In this document: one piece after another, positions 23,646-35,999 of the stretch | How positions within the stretch are numbered: the stretch's first letter is position 1 | Layout: each line of letters starts with the position of its first letter | NCBI GenBank assembly: GCA_946811695.1 | Contig: OX328124.1 | Span: 25,787,626 to 25,851,625 of the forward strand | DNA length: 64,000 nucleotides | Reading direction: 5' to 3' | From: Gonocerus acuteangulatus | Taxonomy: Eukaryota > Arthropoda > Insecta > Hemiptera > Coreidae | Position numbers and translations under genes: made by a program | The notes under the pieces: model-generated | Database searches by the model: none | What the model was told of the DNA's origin: nothing | What the model saw: only the letters and a program-made list of their open reading frames with translations

Positions 23646-23885
23646 GCCTAAGACGGTACTTGTGAACTATAAAACCGTCCGACAAACATTGATCATGTCG
23701 ATGTAAAAAAAGGCAAGATGTCTTGACTGGAGGAGTCAAAATTTAAGGTATGACCACTGAAATGACAGAAGAAAACTACCACTAATACTATAAAAAAAAA
23801 AAAAAAAAAAAAAATACTTACGGACTGTAATAGATGCAATGGCTTCAACATCTCTCACTACATGTCTGAACTCCTTGCTCAAGTT

Positions 23886-24081
23886 AAGCAGGCTACACAC
23901 GGTCAGGTAGGCCTTTCAGTTAAACCTGAACAGTCCGCCAGATAGCCGGTCACCTGAACGTGCATATATTCCGGCCGCCTGAACAGTCTTAACTGACAGA
24001 CCGGCCGGAATATATACGCGTTCAGGTGACCGGCTTTCAGGCGGACTGTTAGGCCAAACTGACCGTGTGTAGCCTGCTTTA
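23886..24081. mobile_element. ~190-bp palindromic MITE
   Basis: The ends are AAGCAGGCTACACACGGTCAG and its inverse, followed inward by further matching inverted segments (AGTCCGCC, GGTCACCTGAACG, ATATTCCGGCCG). Nearly the whole unit can fold on itself. Confidence 0.75.
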
Positions 24082-24254
24082 GCCAGTACACAGACAATAT
24101 CTTAACACATCTCTGAAGTATAAGCTTATAGGTTCTCAAGAAGAAGTCACGTTAATGAATCTATATATTTATGCCATGAACACAGGTATATTCATTATGA
24201 CTTAAAGTTAAACATTGTCTTTAATTATTATCATACAATAATAAACCACCTCGA

Positions 24255-24412
24255 AGAAAAGGAATTTCAATGTTTAGAAGGTATTGAACATGAAGGCACA
24301 CAACGGAATGCCGACATCAAAGCCTTCCCTAAAAACGAGAAAACTGCATATATCCTCGATCCCACAGTACGCTTAGAAACTAATGAAGCCAAAGGAATGA
24401 AACAGTAGATGC
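24255..24412 (+). pseudogene. Non-LTR ORF2 C-terminal fragment
   Basis: Open stretch CLEGIEHEGTQRNADI, KTAYILDPTVRLETNEA. The RxADI...ILDPTVRxE pattern recalls C-terminal regions of some arthropod LINE polyproteins, possibly restriction-like endonuclease type. The right foldback arm boundary (24371) falls inside it. Confidence 0.4.
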
Positions 24413-25626
24413 CGAGAGAACTGTGGTTCGAATGAAGAGCTACCATTCCGAAGAACACTGCCACCTTCCTTGAACGACTTGGAATATCCACAGATCACCT
24501 GTCAACACCAGCTGAGTGGAAATATACTCGAAATGTACGGCATACTACCAAGCAAAGTTTCAAGAGGAATTTGGGTAGAGGAAGTATATTATGAAGGGTC
24601 TATGGTGCGGATCAAGAGGATCCATTTCGAAGACCACAGCCACCTCCCTTGAAGGACTTTGAGTAGAGATGGGCGATCTGAATCGATCTTTTTAACAATA
24701 TATATCGATTTCTTGAATCGATCTCCAAGGGTCGATCTATTCAAAGAATCGATCTCGAAGGGCTGTTCTTTTTAAAGAATCGATCACTAAGAGCCGATCT
24801 TTTAACGAATCGATCTTCAAGGGCCGATTTTTTGAAAAATCGATCTATCTAGAATACTGTAAAATTAAGTTGTTTTTTTTTTTTAATTTCAAGTGTTGAA
24901 ATACTTAATCTCACCTCGTGTTACTCAATCTCATTTCTGAAGAATTCTCATTTATTTAACTGAAGAATAAATTTACAGAACAGTGACCTATAGTCCAGTA
25001 ACTTTTTGTCCAGACTTTTAATGCAACAATAACATTATACAACAATTCAATACCTTCCGTTTCTCCAATTAGAAGGTAATATAAAAAAAAAAAAGTTTCA
25101 AACTGAATAGTCTTAAATATTTCTACTTTTAGGTTACAGATATATTTTTCATATTATCAAGAATTCAAATCGACTTATTTAGGTCGATTCGTAGTAGATG
25201 GGCGATTATGGAAATTACATACGAATTTTGAAGGTAATTTTAAATAATCGTAAAATTATCCATATAAAAGATCGACCCATATCATAGATTGATCTTCTGA
25301 GCCTCGATGATCGAACTTCTGAATCGATCTGAGCTCACTGATCTTTTTTGTGGATCGATCTTTGATTCGAATCGATACAAAAGGTCGATTCATATTCTAG
25401 AATCGCCCATCACTAACTGGGAGTGTTTATATTCCACCTGATACCACTAGTAGTCTATATTTGTATACACACTAGGCCAATCACATCTATGGCCACTGAG
25501 TGCTTATCATCCATTCACACTGTTTCTTTATATACTTTAGGCTATATTTTCAATTCAATTTATTCATTTTCTTCCATCACAATAGCCTTCTTTTGTCTTC
25601 ACCTTTTTAGCACTTTCCTCCGAAGG

Positions 25627-25729
25627 GTTGGGTTGGGTTGGGTTGGTAGTTTAAGGGCAGAAAACTGCTTGGTCATCTCCGCCCTTGTTGTGTTTAATTG
25701 TGCAAGATTAATGTTAGGAAGGAATAGCT
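25627..25729 (-). mobile_element. 103-bp retroposed fragment with 15-bp target duplication
   Basis: The insert is bounded by direct repeats ACTTTCCTCCGAAGG (25612-25626 and 25730-25744). On the minus strand it ends in (CCAAC)n. Length and duplication suit a truncated LINE or SINE insertion; parent unknown. Confidence 0.75.
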
Positions 25730-25865
25730 ACTTTCCTCCGAAGGAAAGTAGCTATTGAGGTTGCACTCATGACGGAATTTTTGGAAAATTTCTTCAAATC
25801 TTTATCGATCCTACCTAGCAGACACCGAAAATGACCCCAGTTAAAATTTATATATATATATATAT

Positions 25866-28127
25866 ATGTTTGATGTTATTTTTCGTCGCTGGGATAGTAT
25901 TTTTAGATGGAACGGCATTTTTCTCCAGCGGTGGTACTCCTCCTCACTTCTTCCTGGAATATTTCGATGGGTTCATCTCTATCTTCTTCAGCCAGGTACT
26001 TGTTTCTTCCTCGGTGGTAGCCAAGGGAATGACATTTTTCTCGATCTGGGCTCCTTTTATCCCCTCTAGCCACAGTATCGGCGGACGAATGGTGTTGAAG
26101 CTCCCTGGTGTAGTTGGGATTCTGTCCGTTAGTAGCGCTGATGGTATTGCGTCTTTTTTTTTTTTTTTCTTTTTTTTTCTTTTTTTTCCTGCTTCTATTT
26201 TCCTCGCCGTAAGGTTTTATATGTTTGATGTTATTTTTCGTCGCTGGGATAGTATTTTTAGATGGAACGGCATTTTTCTCCAGCGGTGGTACTCCTCCTC
26301 ACTTCTTCCTGGAATATTTCGATGGGTTCATCTCCATCTTCTTCAGCCAGGTACTTGTTTCTTCCTCGGTGGTAGCCAAGGGAATGACATTTTTCTCGAT
26401 CTGGGCTCCTTTTATCCCCTCTAGCCACAGTATCGGCGGACGAATGGTGTTGAAGCTCCCTGGTGTAGTTGGGATTCTGTCCGTTAGTAGCGCTGATGGT
26501 ATTGCGTCTTTTTTTTTTTTCTTTTTTTTTCCTGCTTCTATTTTCCTCGCCGTAAGGTTTTATATGTTTGATTGTTTATCCCAGGGGGGATAAAAGGAGC
26601 CCAGATCGAGAAAAATGTCATTCCCTTGGCTACCACCGAGGAAGAAACAAGTACCTGGCTGAAGAAGATGGAGATGAACCCATCGAAATATTCCAGGAAG
26701 AAGTGAGGAGGAGTACCACCGCTGGAGAAAAATGCCGTTCCATCTAAAAATACTATCCCAGCGACGAAAAATAACATCAAACATATAAAACCTTACGGCG
26801 AGGAAAATAGAAGCAGGAAAAAAAAAGAAAAAAAAAAAAAAAAGACGCAATACCATCAGCGCTACTAACGGACAGAATCCCAACTACACCAGGGAGCTTC
26901 AACACCATTCGTCCGCCGATACTGTGGCTAGAGGGGATAAAAGGAGCCCAGATCGAGAAAAATGTCATTCCCTTGGCTACCACCGAGGAAGAAACAAGTA
27001 CCTGGCTGAAGAAGATGGAGATGAACCCATCGAAATATTCCAGGAAGAAGTGAGGAGGAGTACCACCGCTGGAGAAAAATGCCGTTCCATCTAAAAATAC
27101 TATCCCAGCGACGAAAAATAACATCAAACATATAAAACCTTACGGCGAGGAAAATAGAAGCAGGAAAAAAAAGAAAAAAAAAAAAAAGACGCAATACCAT
27201 CAGCGCTACTAACGGACAGAATCCCAACTACACCAGGGAGCTTCAACACCATTCGTCCGCCGATACTGTGGCTAGAGGGGATAAAAGGAGCCCAGATCGA
27301 GAAAAATGTCATTCCCTTGGCTACCACCGAGGAAGAAACAAGTACCTGGCTGAAGAAGATGGAGATGAACCCATCGAAATATTCCAGGAAGAAGTGAGGA
27401 GGAGTACCACCGCTGGAGAAAAATGCCGTTCCATCTAAAAATACTATCCCAGCGACGAAAAATAACATCAAACATATAAAACCTTACGGCGAGGAAAATA
27501 GAAGCAGGAAAAAAAAGAAAAAAAAAAAAAAAGACGCAATACCATCAGCGCTACTAACGGACAGAATCCCAACTACACCAGGGAGCTTCAACACCATTCG
27601 TCCGCCGATACTGTGGCTAGAGGGGATAAAAGGAGCCCAGATCGAGAAAAATGTCATTCCCTTGGCTACCACCGAGGAAGAAACAAGTACCTGGCTGAAG
27701 AAGATGGAGATGAACCCATCGAAATATTCCAGGAAGAAGTGAGGAGGAGTACCACCGCTGGAGAAAAATGCCGTTCCATCTAAAAATACTATCCCAGCGA
27801 CGAAAAATAACATCAAACATATAAAACCTTACGGCGAGGAAAATAGAAGCAGGAAAAAAAAAAAGAAAAAAAAAAAAGACGCAATACCATCAGCGCTACT
27901 AACGGACAGAATCCCAACTACACCAGGGAGCTTCAACACCATTCGTCCGCCGATACTGTGGCTAGAGGGGATAAAAGGAGCCCAGTTCGAGAAAAATGTC
28001 ATTCCCTTGGCTACCACCGAGGAAGAAACAAGTACCTGGCTGAAGAAGATGGAGATGAACCCATCGAAATATTCCAGGAAGAAGTGAGGAGGAGTACCAC
28101 CGCTGGAGAAAAATGCCGTTCCATCTA

Positions 28128-28131
<4 letters not shown>
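25866..28131. repeat. Head-to-head array of ~345-355-bp units
   Basis: Two units run forward (starting 25866 and 26221, beginning ATGTTTGATG). After a short junction at 26563-26580, at least four full and one truncated unit run in reverse, with spacing near 345 bp (boundaries near 26785, 27130, 27475, 27820). Units are almost identical; the main difference is the length of an A/T tract. The orientation of the majority strand reads as protein-like sequence between a stop and the A-tract. Confidence 0.9.

Positions 28132-28184
<53 letters not shown>
28132..28184. repeat. (TA)n microsatellite
   Basis: Pure TA run closing the satellite array within H2. Confidence 0.95.
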
Positions 28185-28189
<5 letters not shown>

Positions 28190-28924
28190 TATATGTGTCC
28201 GTTAACACGATAAAGGCCAGAGTTTTGTTTTTTTCGCCACGAAACTTGGTATGTAGTGTTCCCCCATCAAACGATTGAACGAGTTCGTTAACCAACAAAA
28301 TCGGTCGATCCGGAGGGGGGGGGATTTACTCCGGAGCCAAAGTAGTTATTTGTCAATACCAGCCATGATTTTTGTTATATTTCAACAAAACTCGGTATTT
28401 GTTGTGGCCAATTGAAGAGAATTTTTTTTTTGTAAAAATAAACTAAATTGGTTGACTAGAAAGGGGGGGGTTATTCCGGACAGAAATTACTAATTTCTTT
28501 ATACTGGTCGTAATTTCGGTTGTATTGTTACTAAACTCTGCATACGTCCTGGCTATCTAATAAGACAGAAGTGTTGTGAAAATGAACTAAATCGGTCTAT
28601 TGGAAGGGGGGGGGGGGTACTTTGTACTTTGTTTGAATTGAATTCTCCCGCCAAACGTAGGTTCGCGAAACTCATCAAGATCAATAGATGAAGTTGTGAA
28701 GCTTTGTGTATTTATTAAGTAGTATAGTACCACGCATACACAAATCTCTGGAAGAAAATTAATTACGAAATTAATAATTGAAACAGCTGCTCATAAAAGC
28801 AAAAGAGAAGAACAATTTATGTTTTTATTTTATTTTTCTATATAGGCAAATTATTCAGCAATGCACTCGACCCTACCCAATTCTGAGGAAAGTGCTTAGT
28901 TATTGCAGCTCCTGCGTGACGGGC

Positions 28925-30205
28925 TTTTTATTCTCTATTCCTTGTTTCGAACTTCTAACATCTTCAGCCTATAAATTAACTCTATTTACGAATGTATGAT
29001 AAGCACGCTGTGTTATTAGACATCCAATGTATTTGGGCAACCCATTTTATTTGCTTATAAACAATTTAAAAAATTTTCTCCCTTGGTAAATATATTTTAA
29101 TAAACAAATCCTATTTCATATTATAAAATGTCATGTTCCAGCACATTTCTGGTTTCTTAGAAGACCTCGCCTTGTGTGTTTATCGTTCAAGAAAGGAAAC
29201 AAATAAAGTAAATTCTTAGAAACAAAATCCTTCGGCTTGCGCTAACAGTTTATTATTTTTTCCCTCCTTTCAACATTTTTTAATCTTAAAATATAATGAA
29301 TGAATCAATAGTGTTCTTCTACATTGAGAGCATCTGGGTTTTTTCTTTCTCTTTAATAAACAAGCTTTAAAGCAAAATCATTTTGGCTCTTTATTTATCA
29401 AAAAATTTCTTTTGTATCTACTATACATTTTCTTGCTTTTTGTTAAGCGCTTTTGAATCTTCGATGCTTTTCTTTTTCTTTTTTTTTGTGTTCAGCTTCA
29501 TTTCAGCTCCTCTTTTATTCTTAATTTACTCAAAGTGAGTTTTTATGTTCCATTGTTCTTTATATACTTAATTATTAATGTCTACAATTAATTTATCAAG
29601 AACTACGGAGCAAATTTTCGCTGTCGGGTTCCCTTTAATAAATAAATATAATAAAATTTTAAATATTTTAATATTTACTTTTGAATGTTTAGCTTGAATC
29701 ACTATTGGGATGAGAAAATTACTTAAAAAATGTGTATAGATATTGACGTACTCTTATGATTTAATGTCGAGATATCTTAGAGCTTAAGGCTTTCGATGTA
29801 CTGTTATTTTTATTTTTTTATGCTACATCGAATTCAACGTTCATTCGCAGTGAAGTAAGGAATATCTGTCAGTTTTTTTTCACTAGTGACTCTCCTAAAG
29901 AAAACTGGTCTTTTATAGGCAAAGAAAGAATCTACCTTGAATTTTTTAATTAATAAAAAATATTAAATGTAAAACTAGAACCTCGAAAAAATTAAATATG
30001 ATAAACAAAAGAATACTAATGGCAGTTAAATAAAAAAAATGGATATAGCCTTAATATTCAAGCTAAGAAAAATAAATTTTCAAAGTGATCAATGGAACAA
30101 CACTTTCCCCTACAAATGAACCGGTATTTTCGTGGCCTACGGGGTCTGAAACGTGGAAAATTCTCATAGGTACCTCCAGATCGCGGCATATGATGGATAT
30201 TATTT
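28925..30205. other. AT-rich intergenic stretch
   Basis: I see no gene, RNA or recognisable element here; only AT-rich text with short T-tracts. Confidence 0.6.
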
Positions 30206-30571
30206 GTGGAGGCAAAATTATTGTGGCGAAATTCGTGGACACAACTGACAGAAAGTAAACTCCGTTCTATCAAACATACAGTAAAAGAATGGCCATCCAG
30301 TTCCCGTGGAAACCGAAGAGAAGTGTTTTTGACCCGCTTAAGGATTGGTCACTCGCGACTTACTCACAGCTACTTAATGACGGGACAAGAACAGCCGCAA
30401 TGTGAAATATGTAACACTTCCTTTACGATAAAACATTTACTCACAGAATGCATAAGATGACATCAACTGAACTTACCCTACGACTTATGCGAGTTGTTAA
30501 GTGAAGATAGCCAACACATAGACTCTATACTACATTACCTACACAACTATGGATTATACCAACTCATTTGA
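30206..30571 (+). pseudogene. LINE-X ORF2 C-terminus (best copy)
   Basis: An open frame with one internal TGA: KEWPSSSRGNRREVF, TRLRIGHSRLTHSYLMTGQ, CEICNTSFTIKHLLTEC, then HIDSILHYLHNYGLYQLI and TGA. CxxC...H...C with the RIGHSRLTH lead-in is typical of the C-terminus of I/Jockey-type non-LTR polyproteins. The 3' UTR to about 30770 matches that after 37657. Confidence 0.75.
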
Positions 30572-31015
30572 TCGCAGCTTGATATTTTGTTACCAAAGTG
30601 TCCTATAGATACCTACAATATTCCACTCACGGCTGATAATTCATGTAAGTTCTGACTCATACTGACTTTCCTAGGATACAAATGCAAAAAGATATACTCA
30701 AAATAATTTAACATCATGTAATCTAATATTATATATACGTATGTATGTGTGTATATAATAATTATAATAAAACAAGGGGTCTTTATTGTGTGAATGTTCG
30801 AGGAGTGAATGAGTTTTGTAAATATCCAGTGATTTAGATTTAGGTTTAGAATTAAGGGTGTTCCAATATATGTTATAAAAGGATTCAACCAAAATAGGAA
30901 TAGTTTAGTTTAGTTTAAGCTAACTTTGTTAAGAATCGACTTATTGGTTCAAAAAGAAACAATAAGAAATGGTGCCATTGGCCATAGCAGTCGACGCAAC
31001 ATAATAAAAAAAAAA

Positions 31016-32677
31016 GTCCGACTCGCAGGAACTGCATCATCTTAGCGCGGTTCCATTCATATCCCTAGTGTTATTTTGTAGACTTAGAATAGAAACAGTT
31101 ATTACTTTGTTTGGATCATTCCTAATGTAAACAAATATGAAAAAAAAAACAAGATTTTCGGCTAGGGATGAAACTATCCTAAGCAGAAATTACTCTTTCT
31201 GCCGTCCCAAGTTTCGGTCTACGAAGACTCTTCTACGAATATATTTCTAATTTACTTAACTCGCAGTGCTAACATATCCATTTTACTTTTAAATGCAATT
31301 AAACAAAATAAAATTGTACATGCAAATGAGAAAGTAGTGTTATTTTTTATTGAACTACGGCCACATTCAACCACAAAATATAATTATATTTCTAGTATAG
31401 CATTTGGCTGCATGACTTCCTACAGGTAAAGGTAACTGTCAGCTGTCCTAGAATGCTCGATGAGAACAATGAATCTTGATTTATGAAGTGCAATAAAAGC
31501 CTACCTGAACCGGCAGACTACCTCGACCCGGACTGACCCTACACGGCGAATATTTACGTTTTCAGTTCTGTTACAGGTTCAAAGAATTTGTATTTATTCC
31601 CCTGTTTTATTGAGAAATACATCCTCCTCCTAGAAGCAATAACAAAATAACAAGAAATAAAAACAGACAAAAAGAACCGTATAAATAAACGAAATCAATT
31701 ATCGTTTATCAAACTTCTAAGTTATATGTACTTATTTCTCCGATTGACATCGCTTATTCAAAACTTTCTTTAGAACCTTTCTTGTAGACCATTTAGTAAG
31801 CTTTCGAATGGTAACCTTTCGCTTCCCAAGATTTTCAACCGTTTTCGAGATATTAAGAAATTATACGAAGTTCCCAAAACTTTTTATTATTTCTGACAAC
31901 AGAAAATTGGTCTCATTTTACCTATCCTGTTTTACACACACATACATTTTCCTTACAAATACAACATAAGAAATTACAAAAATAAAAAGCAATAAAAAAC
32001 CAAGGGAAAGAGACAAAAATTACAAAAAGAACGACAAAAACCTGTTCATAAGAACAAAACAGACGTATTTGAAGTTTTAAGCACTTATTTCTCCGATTGA
32101 CATAACCTAATCAAAAATAGTTTTAGAATCATTTTTGTAGAGAATTTAGTAAGCTTTCAAATAGTTTCAATCCACTTACCACGATTTCCCAACCGTGTTC
32201 GAGATATTAATGAAAGTATACGAAGTTTCCAAAACTTTTCATGTCTGTTCATAAAATATTTTATTCTAACCCTTCCTTAACTCCAAACGTAACATAACTT
32301 TCAACATATTAGTTTTAATGAAAGTAGAACATGCAGATAATGTTTCAACTGAATCCCGTCATTCTAAGTACCCAAACCAAAAACGGTATTCAAAAACTAT
32401 TTTTCCAATTTTCTCGACAACGGTTAAAGCTATCGCCTTGAAAATGGTTTCATTCGTTTTTCTAGCCCAAGAAGCCTATAAAACGAGTACTTACAAGCTT
32501 ATGAACTCAAAAACGTAAGCGTTACGATTTTTTCTGCGCGAATTTCGCCCCAAACGCCATCTTCCAGTGGGCGGATTTTGCTGGTTAACGAACTTGACCT
32601 TTCAAATTGGACGACAGATTTTTGTACCAAATTTCATCAAAATCGGACCATTCGTCTTCTATTTAGAGAGCGAACAG

Positions 32678-32716
<39 letters not shown>

Positions 32717-32874
32717 TATACATATATATATATATACAAATTTGAACCACCGTTATTTTCGGTTTCTAGGGGTTCTGAAACGCAAAATTTTCTAGTCGGC
32801 ACTTCCGGATTGTTTCATTGTATCAACCTTATAAGCGGGGTTCCTCCCTATGGGGGAGGGAGGAACCGCGCTAA
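31016..32874 (+). mobile_element. H1 family Helentron-like element (complete ends)
   Basis: It begins GTCCGACTCGCAGGAACTGC, followed by TTAGCGCGGTTCC. It ends with hairpin GGTTCCTCCC/GGGAGGAACC then GCGCTAA. The reverse complement of the 3' GGAACCGCGCTAA occurs near the 5' end. It holds direct repeats of a ~340-bp unit (CTTATTTCTCCGATTGACAT) and a (TA)n region at 32682-32738. It is very similar to 49417-51612 but the flanks differ, indicating mobility rather than segmental duplication. Confidence 0.75.
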
Positions 32875-32904
32875 AAACAAAAAACAAAAAAAAAAAAAAC
32901 AAGG

Positions 32905-33057
32905 TGTCTCCCGTGGTATAGTGGCTAGCGCGCTAGATTCATAAGCGGGAGATGGTAGGTTCGATCCCCACCGGCGACAGGGCTCGCTCAGGGCACCCTG
33001 GATGTCGGCGCTAATGCCCAAGATTTGTCGATGCGCCGTAAAAAAAAAAAAAAAAAT
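32905..33057 (+). mobile_element. tRNA-derived SINE, S1 family
   Basis: The 73-nt head GTCTCCCGTGGTATAGTGGC with B box GGTTCGATCCC resembles a tRNA; the loop reads TTCATAA (CAT in the anticodon place). A body with hairpin GGCGCTAATG...GATGCGCC and a poly(A) tail follow. It sits directly against an H1 3' end. Confidence 0.85.
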
Positions 33058-33058
33058 A

Positions 33059-33297
33059 ATAATAATAATAATAATAAAACAAAATTGTATTAAGCATAAT
33101 GTAATGTAAATATATAGACAATAAGGTAACATAATGCAATTTAATAATGAAAATATATAAACAATAAGGTAATATAATGCAATGTAATAATATATACATA
33201 ATATAAATATATAGGAAATAAGGTAACATGATGTTCTGTAATAGCATATATAAAATGTAAGGTACACATCGCCATAAAGCGGAACAACAACAAATAA
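33059..33297 (+). mobile_element. LINE-X 3' UTR fragment
   Basis: It matches the 3' UTR of the 37510-38080 copy: AAGCATAATGTAATGTAAAT, a run of ATATATAGACAATAAGG repeats, and the end ACATCGCCATAAAGCGGAAC with AAATAAATA tail. No coding part. Confidence 0.65.
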
Positions 33298-33372
33298 ATA
33301 ATGAAATTTGTGGAGGGAAGGAGGAACCGCGCTAAAACTTAGCATTGATATGACGTCAATGAATATTGAAAA

Positions 33373-34140
33373 GTCCGTCACGCAGGAGCTGCATAACTAA
33401 GAACTTTCCTCAGAATTTGGGTAGTGTAGACTGCTTTCCAGAACGATTTGCTTAAAATATCCTACATAAATAAAATAAAAACAAGAATAGTTCTCTTTTA
33501 ATTTTGTAATGAGTAACTGTTCAATTATTAATTTGCTTCCAGAGTTATGTTTACACATGGTATTTACTACACTACTTAATAAATACTAAAAACTTCATAT
33601 TTTCGTCTTTTGATCTGGCGCAGGAACAGGATACAGTCCCTCTAATGGGAGATAGCGCTCCTTGCGGCGGCCTTGCGAACCTACGTCAGGCGGGCTATTC
33701 TATCGAAATATATTACAAAGTAAACCCCCCTTTCCGATTGACCGATTTAGCTCATTTTTACAAAACTTTTTTCCCATGATTTACCCATGACGTATACACC
33801 GCGTTTCGTTACAATACAGCAGAAATTACGACCGGTATGGGTATATTAGTAATTTGGGTCCGGAGTAAACCCCCTCCTAATTAACCGATTTAGTTTATTT
33901 TTACAACACATTTGTACCTGTAGATTACCACTACAAATACCGAGTTTCGTCGAAATATAACCAATATTACGGCTGGCATGGTCAAATTAGTGTTTTGGGT
34001 TCGGGGTAAACCCCCCCTTCCGGTGGACCGATTTTGGTGGTTAACGAACTCGTTCAACCGTTTGCTAATTGAACGCTATGTACCACGTTTTGTGAAGAAA
34101 AAACAAAAACTCTGGCCGCTATCGTGTTAACAGACACACA

Positions 34141-34221
<81 letters not shown>

Positions 34222-34342
34222 TTTAACGGGGGTCATTTTCGGTGTCTACCAGGTAGGATCGATAAAGATTTGAAGAAATTTTTCAAAAATTCTGTCATGA
34301 GTCCAACCTCAATAGCTACTTTCTTTCGGAGGAAAGTGCTAA
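33373..34342 (+). mobile_element. H2 family Helentron-like element
   Basis: It runs from GTCCGTCACGCAGGAGCTGC to hairpin TTTCTTTCGGAGGAAAG then TGCTAA. The interior has diverged repeats with AAACCCCCC runs (opposite orientation to the minus copies) and a (CA)n(TA)n tract. It lies immediately after a short H1-like 3' end (GGAACCGCGCTAAAA at 33310-33320). Confidence 0.7.
34138..34220. repeat. (CA)n(TA)n compound microsatellite
   Basis: CA run turning into TA inside H2, at the position where other H2 copies have TA only. Confidence 0.95.
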
Positions 34343-34996
34343 AAATAATTTTAATGGATCATTCACTAAAGGACAAAAATCATTTGTTTTGAACAACAAA
34401 GACATTACAATTTTGGACATCTCTCTGGTTTTTTCAGAAAATGTGAAGATTAAATTTTAGTAGCTGCCTTCATTTTAGGGGTTGGTTACTCTGTAAAACT
34501 TCCTAATTGTCCTCTTAGTATTTCAAAAGTTTAAATAACCTCACAACTCTTAAGCAGAAGCCGTTTCATTTTACCCTTAATAATTTTTGTATCTAATCCA
34601 CAGCTAAGTTTAGTAAATGTGGGGATTTAGCTCAGCCTTTTTTAATGAAGTAAGTGAAAAAAACTTTGGACTTTAAAGTTTAAGTTTGATAGGTGTAAAA
34701 ATTGCAACAATGATTCATGCCTCACTTTTATTATGCGGTGTTATTTGTTTAATCTGTTTTGTTGGCCAGGATGACGGCACGGGTCGTTTATTATAATACC
34801 CTTGCACATCCACATCTGATCGACTATGCAGTATACTCTGCTTCAAGAACTGTAGAAAAGGAAGGGGGTGAAAGAGACAGTTCAAGACTGGTCTGCCTAC
34901 GAGTGTGCCACGATGATGTTTGCTCACGTCTTAATGGTAGCACTGCTACAAATGTTAGTGATTGGGGGGGGGGGGGGGGGGGTTGGCTGAGGAAAA
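34343..34996. other. Non-coding stretch with a 19-G run
   Basis: I see no gene. 34964-34982 is an uninterrupted G run just before the H1 start at 34997. Confidence 0.7.
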
Positions 34997-35931
34997 GTCC
35001 GTCTTGCAGAACCTGCGTCATCTTAGCGTGGTTCCGTTCATATATCTAGTGCTATTAGTAAAGGAATGGTAGCAGTTATTGGTGAGGTTTGATCTTTCGT
35101 GAAAAATATGAAATAAAATCTCAAAGATAAAATAGATTAAAGGCGCTACAACAGAAAACTGACAGTATTATGGTGACTTCCCCCACCTTCTCTACGTTCA
35201 CTCTTGGAAACAATATAACAATAACGCCTTATTCGCCAGTTATATATATTCGACCTAAGGGTAATTTAATGAATAACAATATAACAATGTTTCACAATTT
35301 CTTACCTTGTTTTAGTCAAATACTCGTTTACTGTTAAATGCAATTAAAATAAGGAACAGCCAATGAAAACGATAGGTAAACAGATACAAAACCCCTGTTA
35401 GAGAACCAAACTAACAATTTCGAAGTTTCAAGTCCTTATTTCTCCGATTGACACCGCTCCATCAAAAATTACATCAGTACCTTTTTTTGTAGATAATTTA
35501 ATAAACATTTGAATAATCACCTAACACTTACCACTATTTCCTAATCGATTTCGAGATATTTTAGAAAATATACGAAAATCCCAAAACTTTTCATGCCTGT
35601 TAATGAAATATTTTATTTCTAGTACTTCCTTAAGTCCAAACGGAACCAAAATTTAACTATTTTATTGTTAGATTATATGTCAAATGTCTTGAAAAAGTTT
35701 AAACTGAATCAATCGTTTCCCAATATCCAAACTGAAAATTAGTTTGGAAAATTATTTGTATTACTTTTTCTCGTAAACGGCTACAGATATCGCTTTAAAA
35801 ATTGTTTCATTCGTTTTCCTACGTTAAGGAATCTGTGAAACGAGTACCTGCAAGCATATGGACTCGAAAACGTAAGCTTTCCGATTTTTTTGCGCGCGAA
35901 TTTCGCTCCAATGCCCAAGTTCCGGTCTACA
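34997..35931 (+). mobile_element. Diverged, 3'-truncated H1 element
   Basis: It begins GTCCGTCTTGCAGAACCTGC and follows the H1 interior (CTTATTTCTCCGATTGACA, TTTCGAGATATTTTAGAAA, GCGCGAATTTCGCTCCAA) but lacks the microsatellite and terminal hairpin. Clearly older than the copies at 31 and 49 kb. Confidence 0.6.
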
Positions 35932-35999
35932 ATAATTTATATAGTGCAATAATTAATTGTGATCGTGTAACTATACGTCTCAGTGAATAGTATAAGGAA

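Larger units (their letters stand above)
21030..25537. mobile_element. 4.5-kb foldback unit with 1.17-kb inverted arms
   Basis: The left arm 21030-22202 and right arm 24371-25537 are near-identical reverse complements, starting AAGTATATAAAGAAACAGTG. Both arms encode the same 60-codon frame (21921-22103 minus, 24470-24652 plus) and the same GATCGATTC-rich block. The spacer contains a smaller foldback, an S3 SINE, a 5S-derived unit and hAT-like palindromes. No transposase is visible. It may be a foldback element or an inverted duplication. It starts about 225 bp beyond the XDH poly(A) region. Confidence 0.8.
25607..28924 (-). mobile_element. H2 element carrying a satellite array
   Basis: The minus-strand 3' terminus (hairpin ACTTTCCT...AGGAAAGT plus GCTAA) is at 25607-25750. 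The 5' terminus (GCCCGTCACGCAGGAGCTGC) ends at 28924. Interior G-run repeats are at about 28310, 28465 and 28605. The microsatellite in the middle of other H2 copies is here replaced by an array of ~350-bp units (25866-28131), flanked by (TA)n on both sides. The 3' terminus is split by a 103-bp insertion. Confidence 0.75.

Noticed and set aside
25831..28017. Multiple 60-197 codon ORFs beginning MMLFFVAGIVF or MFDVIFRR
   Set aside because: These are repeated shadow frames of the 350-bp array, mostly antisense to the more protein-like frame.
25866..28131. CRISPR array
   Set aside because: The whole 350-bp unit is repeated without unique spacers and changes direction; the context is eukaryotic.
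32905..32977. Functional tRNA (CAT loop)
   Set aside because: A body and poly(A) tail follow directly, a second copy exists at 42698 and the acceptor arms pair poorly; it is a SINE head.
34964..34982. G-run as a regulatory element
   Set aside because: A simple homopolymer, probably mutational or a sequencing artefact; no gene nearby.
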